A stretch of 64,000 bases of DNA from Hermetia illucens (taxonomy: Eukaryota > Arthropoda > Insecta > Diptera > Stratiomyidae). The position numbers and the translations under genes were made by a program. The DNA is taken from assembly GCF_905115235.1 (NCBI RefSeq), contig NC_051851.1, forward strand, positions 153,464,692 through 153,528,691, written 5' to 3'. The notes under the pieces were generated by a model. The model was given only the letters and a program-made list of their open reading frames with translations, was not told where the DNA came from and ran no database searches. How positions within the stretch are numbered: position 1 is the stretch's first letter; each line of letters begins with the position of its first letter. Of this stretch, positions 44,701-53,531 are shown in pieces.

Positions 44701-46453
44701 GTGTGTCGTTGTAAAATCCACCCAGTCCGAGGCTCGTGTTGTGGCTTCGTTACAAGTTGTTTTCCGTGTAGGGTTGTCAGCCCGTTTTTAGGCGCGGGAG
44801 ACTCGCCTTCGTCTTTCTCCGTCTGCAACTTTTCGTTACGAAAGAACTCCCAGCGGTAACGAAATGGAGGTGGAGATAGGGTTTGGTAGTAGAGCTGTTG
44901 TTGTTGGTTCAAGAGTAGTTCGCCAACAAAAAATCGGTTGGACTTGACAAAATCCCCTCCATCGTCCTAAAGAATTGCGCTCTTAGCATTACCCCCATCA
45001 TGTTTTCCATCATCAAACATTGCCTGATCAATGCCCACTTCCCAACACATTGGAAGAGTGCTTGAATGTCTCCTATCCCAAAAAAGAACCAGAATCCTCT
45101 AAAACTCGATAGCTACAGGCCTATCTCTATCTTCGATCTTCGAGTAAACCATAAAAGCCATCATCGACGAGGACTGTGACTCTAATCATTCATTCCCCGA
45201 TTTTCAATTCGCCAACCGACCCAAACACTGGGTTGAGCATGCATTCCTCGTGCTTAAATTGGGCGTCCTTCTGGATCTGAACCGGAACGCGCCGACCATA
45301 GTCTTTCTCCTCGACATAAAGAAGGCTTTCGACTCCATCCGCACCACTGCAAGGTAATTGTTAGCTTTATTGACGAGCATTTCGGCTCGTCCCAAGTCCC
45401 CGTTCACTTATCTTTTCAAAGCCGATAACAGCAGGTTTAATTTTTTGGGTAACTAAGAAACCTACTCCGAGCACATGGTTTACTGTCCATCGCATCTCTT
45501 GCAACGCTGTTATATCAGCCTTATATTGGGACACAATCCATCTTGTCCGAGGCTCCTGTTGTGGCTTCGTAACTTCGGTTTTCCGTGTAGCGTTGTCAAC
45601 CCTATCCAACCCCAACCTGGAGGACCAGTTGGTACAATTTGTCCCGTTTTTAGATGCGGGAGACTCGCCTTCATCCTTCTCCGTCTGCAGCTTTTCGTTA
45701 AGAAAGAGCTCCCAGCGGTCACCACGTAGAGGTGGAGATAGGATTTGGTAGTAGAGCTGTTGGCGTTGGTTCAGCAGGCATTTCCCAGGTTTTGTGCTCC
45801 ATCGTGGGTACCAATCCACGTTTCGCTCTGGGACCTATGCTACCCTTTGACCACAGGTGAGACAGCATCTGATGAATTGTCGCTGAACTGTACGAACACA
45901 CAAGCCGACTATTTTTTTTTTAAATTAGGTACCAGCAACAAAGAAATTCGTTCGTGAACCAAAAAATTGGAATAGAGTTTCTCCCCATTTAATTCGCTGT
46001 AAAGATGGCAAACAGATTGCTCCCTAGTGTACTGTTAAAGCGCTCTGACACTACTAAACCTAGGTCCACATTGAATATTTGTGTCATCGTTTATTATTAA
46101 TAGATTTTAAGAGCCTTATATTTAATTGTACTGGTAATAGTATACTTAGAAAGTCCACCAGCTAAATATAGAAACTCTTAATATTAAACTCAATTTTTAA
46201 TAGAAATTTATCCTCAAATCTATGCAGAAGTGTATTTATTTTGTATCTTATCTATAATTCATTTAATCTTCTTACCACAGATAACTTATTTAAAATATTT
46301 GCTTTTCTTTCATCCACAGATTGGGAATTCATTTGGTCATACGATTTCTTGTGGAAGGTATCAACGATAACATTGGTATCATGTCTGCCGCTCTACATAA
46401 TAAAATTCCTACGAAAGAAATTCTCTCCTCCGTCATATTCGAAACTTACGTAA
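17467..46453 (+). CDS. ATP9: Class 2 P4-ATPase (ATP9A/ATP9B/Neo1-type phospholipid flippase homologue)
   Basis: Endosome/Golgi P4-ATPase; class 2 members are known to work without a CDC50 subunit. Exons: 1A 17467-17702 or 1B 28363-28457, then 35940-36457, 36526-36668, 36900-37082, 37164-37237, 37306-39411, 39472-39545 and 46320-46453. All junctions are GT-AG and in phase, giving 1155 aa (1A) or 1108 aa (1B). In isoform A, TM1 is about 125-150 and TM2 about 160-182. The A-domain DGET is 251-254, split by an intron. The TM4 motif is PISL, the phosphorylated Asp is D446 in [10 protein letters not shown], and KGADVVM and TGDKLETA follow. The hinge GDGGND is near 894. The tail [10 protein letters not shown] matches human ATP9A. 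A low-complexity Ser/Thr/Ala insert ([14 protein letters not shown]) sits in the N-domain. All key residues are present and the gene looks functional. An AATAAA lies at 46549-46554. Confidence 0.95.
17703..19107. other. Start of ATP9 intron 1A, nothing recognised
   Basis: Unique-looking intron sequence. Open frames at 17905-18222 and 18613-18958 show no family resemblance and no exon-like junctions that would fit the ATP9 phase. Confidence 0.5.
19108..19235 (+). mobile_element. One end of a short TIR element (AAGGTTTTGTGTA family)
   Basis: Starts with AAGGTTTTGT...ACAAAACCTT, a small palindrome, followed by a TCTGTCTGTCTGTCACAC-like stretch. The first 32 bp match the start of the nested element at 20656-21073. 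No opposite terminus was found nearby, so it appears truncated. Confidence 0.5.
19408..19770. repeat. Tandem duplication (about 187-bp unit) within the RTE LINE
   Basis: The block ending in CGGATATCCTCATTTCGGAT occurs at about 19540 and again at about 19725. The preceding GACGCCTCTCTCGCA phrase occurs at 19487 and 19672, and the CATCGACTT phrase at 19408 and 19597. Two diverged copies of one RT C-terminal segment lie head to tail. Confidence 0.8.
20656..21073. mobile_element. Short TIR DNA transposon nested in the RTE LINE (418 bp)
   Basis: Begins AAGGTTTTGTGTA and ends TACACAAAACCTT, perfect 13-bp inverted repeats. The left end extends into the palindrome AAGGTTTTGTGTAAAAACAAAACC. It has no coding capacity. 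It splits the RTE RT between its first and second conserved blocks, so it inserted after that LINE. Confidence 0.75.
22391..23018. other. Intronic spacer, nothing recognised
   Basis: AT-rich sequence between the RTE LINE 5' end and the mariner fragment. I could not identify mariner TIRs here. Confidence 0.45.
23019..23765 (+). mobile_element. mariner transposase fragment, broken
   Basis: The start ATG at 23019 opens [18 protein letters not shown] (the mariner N-terminal EQRYAIKF signature). After a deleted and frameshifted section come [47 protein letters not shown] and [12 protein letters not shown] (23460-23510), [13 protein letters not shown], then [13 protein letters not shown] in another frame (about 23670). 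The usual GDETW, which holds the first catalytic Asp, reads DYETW. The final catalytic block is missing after REFLV at 23765, where a LINE fragment begins. The HTH region is partly deleted, so it is non-functional. Confidence 0.85.
23773..23990 (+). mobile_element. LINE reverse transcriptase fragment
   Basis: [20 protein letters not shown] then [11 protein letters not shown] is the conserved block after the RT catalytic motif in RTE/CR1-type LINEs. Related residues are readable on the minus strand near 41010-41100. It is joined directly to the truncated mariner. Confidence 0.65.
24163..25075 (-). mobile_element. LINE 3' end (RT C-terminal region) with TTA/AAT-rich tail
   Basis: Minus-strand reading near 24680-24530 gives [15 protein letters not shown]-like residues and a [19 protein letters not shown]-like block typical of RTE-type thumb/C-terminal regions. 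The element ends at a repeat tail (TTATTATTATTTATTATT on the plus strand at about 24163-24186), as expected for a LINE 3' end. Upstream it meets the LTR fossil near 25080. Confidence 0.6.
25080..27680 (-). mobile_element. Ty3/gypsy LTR-retrotransposon fossil (gag, protease/RT pieces, RNase H, integrase)
   Basis: On the minus strand, gag is about 27542-27009. Protease-end and RT pieces are about 26657-26079. RNase H and integrase are about 25994-25350 (RNase [14 protein letters not shown]; integrase zinc-finger region with H..H and CIACQKC; core DIVGPL). The element is internally deleted and broken, with roughly half a dozen or more disruptions, and no paired LTRs were recognised. Gag resembles CsRn1/Kabuki-type gypsy elements (low confidence). 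It predates or accompanies the second fossil at 8190-9135, which shares gag and integrase-end sequence. Confidence 0.85.
27681..28362. promoter_or_regulatory. Region upstream of ATP9 exon 1B (putative alternative promoter and 5' UTR)
   Basis: About 680 bp between an LTR fossil and the exon 1B start codon. The last 400 bp show no repeat similarity. No TATA box was recognised. The call is positional inference only. Confidence 0.35.
28363..28457 (+). CDS. ATP9: ATP9 alternative first coding exon 1B
   Basis: ATG followed by 30 further codons ([20 protein letters not shown], then [10 protein letters not shown]) and two bases, ending at a GTGAAT donor in phase 2, identical to exon 1A. It lacks the Cys and Ala stretches of 1A. 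It lies after 600 bp free of transposons, consistent with a second promoter and 5' UTR. Transcript evidence is not available, so use of this exon is inferred from frame, phase and donor. Confidence 0.72.
28458..29334. other. ATP9 intron 1B sequence, nothing recognised
   Basis: Intron sequence after exon 1B with no coding or repeat resemblance until the LOA-like LINE at 29335. Confidence 0.45.
29335..32150 (-). mobile_element. LOA/I-like LINE with RT and RNase H, 5'-truncated and broken
   Basis: Minus strand: 31600-31390 is RT block 1 region. 31202-30888 is RT ([19 protein letters not shown]). 31000-30764 has [14 protein letters not shown], the catalytic YADD. 30752-30534 is thumb ([29 protein letters not shown]). 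30175-29897 is RNase H ([16 protein letters not shown], with a later WVSDH). 29885-29472 is a C-terminal Cys/His tail ([18 protein letters not shown]). Frames shift several times. The 5' end breaks off at a half TIR element (32152). Confidence 0.87.
32152..32243 (-). mobile_element. Half copy of the short TIR element found at 5-166
   Basis: Reverse complement of 5-98 with about 10% differences, ending in CTAGTTTGCGGACCGTA. The second half is missing where the LOA-like LINE begins. Confidence 0.75.
32244..33189. other. ATP9 intron sequence, nothing recognised
   Basis: About 0.95 kb without recognisable coding or repeat structure. Confidence 0.45.
33190..34830 (-). mobile_element. R1-clade LINE, internally deleted copy (5' UTR, ORF1, 3' end of ORF2)
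   Basis: Minus strand from 34830: a GC-rich 5' leader (34400-34830), then ORF1 (34356-33600; [67 protein letters not shown]). It then passes directly into the last part of ORF2 (33600-33390; [20 protein letters not shown]). The 3' UTR to about 33190 is shared with 15000-15180. Zinc knuckles, endonuclease and RT are absent. ORF1 is better preserved than in the other copies. Confidence 0.82.
34831..35939. other. ATP9 intron sequence before exon 2
   Basis: The first part (34830-35460) is GC-balanced and could be further retroelement leader, but I found no match inside the window. The last 400 bp are AT-rich and end in a good acceptor (TTCTCTTTACAG). Confidence 0.4.
35940..39545 (+). CDS. ATP9: ATP9 core exons 2-7 (transmembrane, actuator, catalytic and nucleotide-binding domains)
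   Basis: Exons 35940-36457, 36526-36668, 36900-37082, 37164-37237, 37306-39411 and 39472-39545 are separated by introns of 68, 231, 81, 68 and 60 nt. This compact block is free of transposons, unlike the flanking introns of 7-18 kb and 6.8 kb. The 2.1 kb exon holds the P and N domains and TM5-TM8. Exon 7 encodes TM9 ([20 protein letters not shown]). Confidence 0.94.
39546..40067. other. Start of ATP9 last intron, nothing recognised
   Basis: AT-rich intron sequence with no repeat or coding resemblance. Confidence 0.45.
40080..40389 (-). mobile_element. tRNA-derived SINE, full length, with perfect target site duplication
   Basis: On the minus strand the element starts with a tRNA-like head: A box TAGCTGAGTGGTTAGAGC (40379-40362) and B box GGTTCAAATCTC (40336-40325), spaced as in a tRNA gene. 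A tRNA-unrelated body follows, and the 3' tail is ATT-rich (plus-strand AATAATAATAATAAT at 40077-40093). It is flanked by a perfect 12-bp direct repeat, GCGCTGCACCAA, at 40068-40079 and 40390-40401. Pol III transcription is expected from the boxes. Other copies lie at 6640-6785 and 55405-55690. Confidence 0.93.
40640..42240 (-). mobile_element. LINE fragment (endonuclease and RT remnants), heavily decayed
   Basis: Minus-strand scraps include an endonuclease-like region (about 42200-41640), RT pieces around 41440-41150 ([19 protein letters not shown]), a block resembling [21 protein letters not shown] (about 41100-41010) and a C-terminal WRRTIEK-like tail (about 40830). The sister fragment is at 23773-23990. 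The exact clade is uncertain, RTE or CR1-like. Confidence 0.5.
42330..44935 (-). mobile_element. RTE-like LINE (CFDP2-type family), most complete copy, broken
   Basis: Minus strand: 44912-44200 has the leader ([20 protein letters not shown]) and apurinic endonuclease ([62 protein letters not shown]). 44154-43705 is the endonuclease end ([36 protein letters not shown]). 43487-42640 is RT ([57 protein letters not shown]). 42602-42417 gives [21 protein letters not shown] few frameshifts are present, and the C-terminal part is absent after 42330. Confidence 0.87.
44938..45362 (+). mobile_element. CR1/Jockey-like RT N-terminal fragment, opposite to its neighbours
   Basis: Plus-strand reading: [35 protein letters not shown], a PISI-like block, [17 protein letters not shown]-like and [12 protein letters not shown] (45310-45340). 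These are RT blocks 1-3 of a LINE without RNase H, with some frameshifts. It is sandwiched between two minus-strand RTE-like pieces. Confidence 0.7.
45400..45890 (-). mobile_element. RTE-like LINE (CFDP2-type family), 5' part only
   Basis: Minus strand: [40 protein letters not shown], then a shortened endonuclease start ([20 protein letters not shown]). The leader up to about 45885 is shared with 9185-9260. Internal deletion is seen relative to 44912-44400. Confidence 0.82.
46320..46453 (+). CDS. ATP9: ATP9 last coding exon
   Basis: The acceptor TCCACAG is followed by 44 codons including [24 protein letters not shown]10, then a basic stretch (KFLRKKF) and SPPSYSKLT. It aligns end to end with the human ATP9A C-terminus. 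It joins exon 7 in phase 1 across the 6.8 kb TE-filled intron. Confidence 0.92.
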
Positions 46454-48284
46454 ATCCCAATGGGCTTAGAAAAGTTTTAGCGTCGAGTAATAGAATAAAC
46501 GACGAATTCGACGCGAGGATCGCATTTCTAACGAAATATGAAAAAAAAAATAAAATCTTGTAGGCATACGTTGTAGTTCTTTTTTATCATAAACAAATGA
46601 AAATCAACTTCTATACAAAGAAAGAGATGATGAAGATATTTATATACACTCTAAACATGTAGAATATTTGATTCAAGTGAGAATTCAGTCAATTTATTCA
46701 AGAAAATATCGTTATCAGCGTATGGTGTCGGGTGTGTTGATGTTTGTTTGTTTCGTTGGATGGAAAATTGGATTTGATAATTAGATATATTCCTGGGAAT
46801 ATTTCAGTATTCAAAATGCATGAAACATTGATGGAATGAATATAACTGCTTGCTCTTCTGCCACATATTGAGTGATATAACTAATTATCCAAAATTTGCT
46901 AGCACTCCCAGCGAAGTAAACTATGAGGATCATCTACCCATTTCATTCTAATTTTTACCCACATAAAATTCGTATTTAATAACATGTCGTGATATATAAT
47001 ATAAACTAAACTATTTATCTATTATTATTTCTTTAAAAAAAAAAATTCTCTCCTTCCATTCGGATTCAAAATGATCCATTTGGTTTCCTCTCAAAATCAA
47101 TGAAAATTCTCTGTATCGAATTTTTGGCTGAAATTAAATATTAAAATCTATTTTTCTATGAATGCTGTATCTAATGCTGCCACACTCATTAAAAATTGTA
47201 AGTTTAAATGCTTTTCTTAGGTGAAAGTCACATGAGAAGCTGTTTTAACTGAATTATCGGCGCAGTTCGATAGCAGCAATGACAAACATTTCTCTTCTTT
47301 CATTTTCTGTGAAGTTAATAAACGTGATAACGATTCTAATGTTGAATGAAACAGAAATGCATTTCTGCAGACATATTCTTCGTTTTTTTGGATTTTGCCT
47401 TATTTTGTGTCTGTTATCGCTGGGCTTGTAATTTATGATTTTAATGCCCAAATCATTTTGATTTGATTTTTAATGGAAAAACAACTTTTTTTTTCTGTTT
47501 ATTTTAATGAAAATTGTTATAATTGTATTTGATGAAGATGATTTATTTTTACTTGTACATAAAATAATACAATTAATTTAGAGTTAGGAAATATATAATG
47601 TTCTACTATTTAAAAGCAAAGAAAATATATATAAATAATAATTTACAGAAAAGATCCGTTAGTTTCAATAGACTCCCAAAATTTGTTTCAAAAATTTAGT
47701 AATCATATGAATTTAGCCCAAATGTTAATGTAGAAAATGTGGCTGCTTGACGAATTATAGATCCTGCAAAAGGAACTGTTACAAATAAAATCTACCACTG
47801 TGCGACCCTCAAAACTTGCCTCTAGATGGAAGAAACTCAATGTGGCTACTGGAAGTCATGGTGACAGGGAGAGGCGGTAGAGGTTTTTGTACCTAAAATC
47901 GGGCATCAAACACCAGTTCCTGTTTCCTGTACTGGACTAATGGACTAAGTGTGAGGAAGATAACGATGTGTTCTGGTATTATTTTGTAGTGACCGCGGCT
48001 TCGCGACGGAAGTGGAGTCTCATTCGCCTCTTTCTGAGTTAAGTTGCTCAAATAATGCATTTCATAATGTCCAATTACCCTAATGTTCGCCGCAGATTGC
48101 ACATTATTGAATGCATTCGCGGAATTAATCTTGACAGAGGGTAATGATTTGCCGCATCCGCAGGCGCACGCGCATATTGTTGCAACATGAACTCAACAGA
48201 GTTCAAGGCAACGTAGCGGCATGGGGAGCGGTTCTTAGTTGCACAGCTGGGCTGGCGGGTGAGATAGACAAAGAGTTGAGGAGG
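46454..48284. other. ATP9 3' UTR and AT-rich intergenic sequence
   Basis: The ATP9 3' UTR probably ends near the AATAAA at 46549-46554. The remaining 1.7 kb is very AT-rich, with poly-A/T runs and no recognisable coding. Confidence 0.55.
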
Positions 48285-48602
48285 AGAAGTTTTTTGGATT
48301 GGCACCGGAAAGGGCCGTGTAGGGACGTTATGCGAAACAATTTTAGGAAGAAGTTTTTTTTGAGTTGGCACCAGGACCGGCCGTGTAGGGACGTTGCGCT
48401 GAACGATTTTAGCAAGAAGTTTTTTTGGATTGGTCCCGGGAACGGTGTAGGGAGGTTGTGCAGAACGATTTTAGCGAGAAGTTATTTTGATTGGCCCCGG
48501 GGACGGCCGTGTAGGGACGTTGTGTGGAAGGATTTTAGGCAGAAGTTTTTGGATTGGCATCGGGAACGGCCGGTATGGACGTTGTGCGGAACGATGTTAG
48601 GC
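48285..48602. repeat. Minisatellite, five units of 62-66 bp
   Basis: Five tandem units start at 48285, 48349, 48415, 48477 and 48541. Each opens AGAAGTT(T)n then GGATTGGC and contains CCGTGTAGGGACGTTG. Unit lengths are 64, 66, 62, 64 and 62. Differences between units show decay. The array happens to stay open in one plus-strand frame (48144-48611), giving a DWHR..RPCRDV..NDFRKKFF-like repeat, but this is not proof of coding. Confidence 0.92.
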
Positions 48603-49381
48603 AGAAGTTGAGATTAGTTTTGTTAATTTGACACTAGGAGAACACAACCTGTTGCGCTAGTAGTTTCGCGGTTCTTGATGATCCGGGCTTGATTTACCAT
48701 GACAACAGGTCTGCAACGATTGTGTATGAATCAGAGACATATTTGGTAGTGTGATCATAAATATCGGTTAAATTATTGGTCTTGTCTTAACACTATCCAC
48801 AGGACTTACATAAGTCTAATGTAGTGAGGTACATAGAATATGCAGTTGGTCGCATCGTTCGCTAGAGAAATAGTTTCAGAATCCTCCATACCGAAAACAT
48901 CATACAATCTGATGATCTATTGAGAGCGATTTCCATTTCTTCTGGTTCTGTGGTCAAACTACACCGGTAGGCAAAGTCATATCAACATACTATTTTCTGC
49001 AATTTAACCCTCGCAAGTGATTATTTAATTTGACTATTAGTATTTATGAAATGAGTAGTAAAGCTAAAGTTTGTGTAAAGAGTATTGTTAAGCTCTTTGA
49101 GTGCAAGCTGGTAAATGGGTACTAAGATCCATTTTCCTATTGAAACACGCGAGCCCGGAATTTTACAATATACAGTGTATAGTACTGTACCGTACGGAAA
49201 ACATGGAAAATTAGGTCAGATCAGAAAGGCGGTGATTTACATCAGCAAGGATCTAAAATTTAAATTTGACAACAGAAGATGGCGAGGTGCGATAATCGAG
49301 TTGGTTGAGTGTCAACCTTTCAGTCTCGCTACTCAAGTCCGAATACCGTTTGTGTTCATTTGTATTCTGCCACTTTATTGT
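48603..49381. other. Intergenic spacer, nothing recognised
   Basis: No family resemblance in the open frame that starts at 49115 on the plus strand. No RNA gene seen. Confidence 0.4.
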
Positions 49382-49652
49382 AGGCTTTTCTCTTGTACAG
49401 TATTGAATGTGATGATATTTAAACTGAAGCAGAGTTCCTTGAAAATTAAATGGAAAAAGGGAAATAAGAAAGAAGGTTATTGTTCGCAAAGAGTATAATC
49501 CAAAGCTTCAAAGCTTCAAAGGCTTTTCTCTTGTACAGTATTGAATGTGATGATATTTAAACTGAAGCAGAGTTCCTTGAAAATTAAATGGAAAAAGGGA
49601 AATAAGAAAGAAGGTTATTGTTCGCAAAGAGTATAATCCAAAGCTTCAAAGT
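49382..49652. repeat. Near-perfect tandem duplication, 138-bp unit
   Basis: The block beginning GGCTTTTCTCTTGTACAGTA occurs at 49383 and 49521, and the two units are identical through about 130 bp (both end ATAATCCAAAGCTTCAAAG). The first copy carries an extra CTTCAAAG at the junction. Lack of divergence implies a recent event or an assembly artefact. Confidence 0.93.
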
Positions 49653-52600
49653 TTCGTGGACTGATATGCATGTTATTTATTATTATATTGTTATTATAGA
49701 AACAGAATAAACGTTCCGGAGGTGCATTTAATAACAATGCACGCAGATTTACTTCCTCTAACATTAATGTAACACAGATTCCTTGCCTCATAGTCAGTAT
49801 TATATCAGACGGAAAATTTCTAAAATTGAATTGATCCTTCAACAGTTGAAAAGTGCTTTCTAGAAAGAGGCATTTTTGTTTCGGGATTGAGATTCCTGGA
49901 TCTAATCCAATAGACATTTGCTTAGATGAAACTCGGTGTTGGATTGAGCCTTACCATACTTAAATATGTAACATTACTCATGCATGTTGATCGTATATAA
50001 AATGTAAACGTGTTGTTAACATTAGAAGAAGTGAAGGTGGAACGGTAAGTGAAGTCAGAACTACCTGGAAAATGGTTCTAACCAACTATGCACCAAACCT
50101 ACAGGGTTGGACGACAGGTTGGCATGGATGCAAACTTCATTAAATTTGTTGTTTTAGTTATGGTTTATATTGAAATACATTTATCATCGTCATCAACGGC
50201 GTAATAACAGGTATCCGGTCTAGACCTACGTCTACGTTTATCACTCAACAAAACTGCAGTTGCAGTCATTCAATGAACTTATTTTTTGTTCTGGCCCACA
50301 AAATATGCTTAATCTTTTTTACTGTACCAGGGGAAATGTACTTCACAAAAACTATCAGTGAAATTAAATAACTACTTATAATATAAATATTGGATCAATC
50401 AAAAATAGCCTTTATTGAAATAAATACGCCGAAGAGTTCAAGGGGGTAGTAGGAATGGTTAGGGGACTATCATGGTAATTGTTTCGGAAGGGTGTCTGGT
50501 ACTTTTTGCAATGATAAAGGTTGTAAAGAAAATAATCTTGATAAACATGGTGTTACAAACAAAGTTCAGCACATTGCCTTGGCACCAACATGGTCACTAA
50601 GGCTGTCAACCAACTAAACTCCCCTAACATGTTCGTCAGTCGAGATAATATGAAGAACCGGATGGCATGTTCTGGAGCTAGCACGAATGCTAGCAGTTCA
50701 GCGAGATGAGGGTATAGTCAAAAAATAAAACTCACCCGGGAAAACTTCTCTAATAGAGACGCGAGGCGAGTTGATATTTATGCATTTATGCGACGATTAG
50801 CCCCCGTTTTCCTTTCTTCTCCATGGGGGCCAGATGGCATGGTGGCCCTGCGGCCCACCCCCTGCCGCTTTAAATTGAAGGGGGGACTCTAATTACTTGA
50901 GAGGATGATTAAACTTAATTTTCAATTTCTTTTTTTTTACATTTTTCTTTTCTCAATTGGTATGATCTACTTATTTTTGTTTGTGTTGTCCGCACCCAAA
51001 ATGCTTAATATAAAAATATTGAATTTAGAAACTATATCATTCTTAACGCTTACTATATTTAATAATCTTAATCATAAGACGACTAAGCGCAATTATGACT
51101 ATAATACACGTAAATTTGGTATCAGTTTTCTTCGTTTGTTATTATTTCTTTCAAATATGAATAATAGATTAGTTGAAGAAATTCTGAATTCTGAAGGCAT
51201 AGCCTTGCATCGTTATTATTGTATAAATGTTATAGGATTCCTCCATTAAATATAATATTCTCCATTGGAAACTGGAATTACTGTAACCGAGAATATCAAA
51301 CAAATATCGCGCGCATTGTATAATTTACTTATGAACCTACAATTCCTACAAAAACCGATAGTAACAATACTTTTTTTTAAGTTTAAAGGATTATTTAGCA
51401 ATATTTAAAGTTACAATTTAAATCAGGACGACAAGCTTACCTAGAAAACGATTTCCGTGGTTGTCTGGCATTCGAATCAGTATTACCTCGGTCAAGTTCG
51501 GCTTCATTGCATCACCTCTCGGAATCCAAGATGGATTCCCAAAGAATCATACTTCAGCGCAGATTCCTGTATTTGCTGCTGCAACTGCTTTCGAAGATAA
51601 CCGAATCCATGAAAATGGGCCCAGAGCAGGGAATTTTTTCGCCGCTATCTCGCAGAAATTTTGTGAGAGTCGTAATGGGTTTTGGGTCCAGGACGCCGTG
51701 TACTATTCGACGCTGAAATGTTCGTCGGTCTGATCAAAACTTGACACAGTGGCCATCGGAATTATGAGCGATAAGATCATGTACGTTCCTGGAGGAAGCC
51801 ATTAAAAATTGTAATCCTCAAATTCTAGTCGTTAATTCCTCAGACGCATTAGCAGCGATTAGGAATCCAACTTCTTCGTGACGTCCTTCACGTTTTGTTG
51901 ATAATCACTTTAACGATAATAGATTTGAATTTTCCATCTTTCTTGAGCTTCAATCGACGAAATCCAATGAATTCCACACAACTACCTTATACTCATTACT
52001 GGATATTTTATTGTTTTCATCAGGATCGCAGGAATGGCATCGCAAAAGCCTTGTTACTGTCTCGCCATAGATTACGCTGGCTAATGCAGAAACGTTCAAC
52101 CAATTATCCAACTGGAAAAGTCATATCGCACTAGTTATTTTTACACACTCAAAACAATTATTTTGTGGAATTTCCTATTTCTTGGTTTTCGAATTCAACT
52201 TAACAATCTTCCGCACACTTCCTCCCCTGCTTCTAATAGGAAAATTATATCGACACAACAATAGGGAAAAATCTCAGTAGTTTGGTCGAAAAAGATTAGA
52301 TCAGATTTTCACTCTGGATCAGCCTGTATTGATCATATTCAGCTTATCAATTGGTCGGTATTAATTATGGGGATAATAATATATGTCTATACATAATCCT
52401 ATGAATATTGTAATAGGTCTCGTTGTGCAGTAGTTAACTGCTTAAATTAAATTCTTAATTGCGTTCCTTAATTGCTAGTGGATAGTCTATCTCAAACCTT
52501 CCCACACTGAACTCCTTCAAAAACGTGATATTTTTAATCAAAACCTGAGTAAAAATATCCTTGTAAGTGATTCCGTCCTGATTACGCTAGACAAAACCGC

Positions 52601-52917
52601 TACTAAGGATTTTTTTCTACTCAAGCTAAATACATAGTGTTAATAATTTAATAATTTTTGTCTTCATATCCAATTTCAGAAATTCCTTCACATAGTCTGA
52701 ATTCGTGATATCTAATAATATGCACAGTTCCAGTTCAGATTAATGTATGGCCGAATTCTATGCATAGCAGAAACCATGATAGCCTATGACTGGACCACTT
52801 TCCCTACAATTCATTTCATACTTGACATTTCTTCGCGGTTGTCATCTGTGACTTGGAGGTTATGTGATACTTCCCTAGACATTATTCTTGCTGATTTTAA
52901 CATAAACGGCCACTAAA
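49653..52917. other. AT-rich intergenic region upstream of mRpL55
   Basis: 3.3 kb with no recognised gene. Plus-strand open frames at 50905-51249 (AT-rich, hydrophobic) and 51461-51733 have no family resemblance. The mRpL55 promoter must lie at the right end; no core element is obvious. Confidence 0.45.
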
Positions 52918-53490
52918 ATGTTGGGGAAAGTTCTCCTGGAGTCGCTTCCAAAGGCAATCGTTCAGTATCGCAGTATATCATCATCTTCAGCAGCTGTCAC
53001 GAAGATTCATCGTTCGGTGTACTCCAGGTCGTATCCGACTATTGTGGTTTTGCCAGATGGTTCGTCTATAAATATTCGATACCATGAACCGAGGAAAATT
53101 ATTAAGGTATTTTGTTTGATTCTTATTGTGGAATATATTTTGTCATCAAGTTGACTGGCAGAAGTAGTCTTTTCGGCCCACCGACATCCTCAACTAGCCA
53201 ATGTGGAAGCAATTTTCCTCGCTCCCATCAGCTTCTTGACAAGTAATCCTTCTGCCAACTGGTCAACGATCTTTTGCACCAACAGATCAACTGTTATATG
53301 TATTAACTTTAAATCTCAAATAATTTCTTTTTCATCTTTCCAGTTACCTTTGGATGTAAGCACGTTGTCAGAAGCTGAACGAAAAGCGCGTATCGAGGCC
53401 CGAAAACCAAAGAGAAAGATAAAGATTGAAGAGGAAGTTGAGGACAATTTCGATTCGAAAAAATATCTTAAATACATCAAGAAGAAGTAA
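52918..53490 (+). CDS. mRpL55: Mitochondrial large-subunit ribosomal protein mRpL55 (bL31m-associated L55 family)
   Basis: Component of the mitochondrial 39S ribosomal subunit. Exons are 52918-53106 (63 codons, donor GTATTT, phase 0) and 53344-53490 (acceptor TTTCCAG), giving 111 aa. The N-terminus is a likely mitochondrial presequence (basic, Ser-rich; [15 protein letters not shown]). The core is [32 protein letters not shown], then [20 protein letters not shown], which aligns with human MRPL55 ([39 protein letters not shown]). A Lys/Glu-rich C-terminus follows. An AATAAA at 53526-53531 lies 36 bp after the stop. Intact; sits between TE-rich blocks. Confidence 0.94.
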
Positions 53491-53525
53491 TTTTCTCAAA
53501 GTTATTGATAGTTGATTTATATTAA

Positions 53526-53531
53526 AATAAA
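53526..53531 (+). promoter_or_regulatory. Polyadenylation signal of mRpL55
   Basis: AATAAA 36 bp after the stop codon, followed by T-rich sequence. Confidence 0.65.

Noticed and set aside
43705-44912. Host craniofacial development protein 2 gene
   Set aside because: The endonuclease-like frame continues into an RTE-like reverse transcriptase on the same strand and exists in several broken copies, so it is a LINE.
48144-48611. Real protein-coding gene made of repeats
   Set aside because: The minisatellite explains the pattern; there is no start context, and units differ by indels. Kept only as a low-interest finding.
49115-49498. Possible host gene, 127-residue open frame
   Set aside because: No family resemblance, low-complexity basic C-terminus, overlaps the tandem duplication and has no exon context.
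50905-51249. Possible small membrane protein
   Set aside because: Composition follows the AT-rich background (Phe, Leu, Ile, Asn), with no homologue recognised and no upstream gene features.
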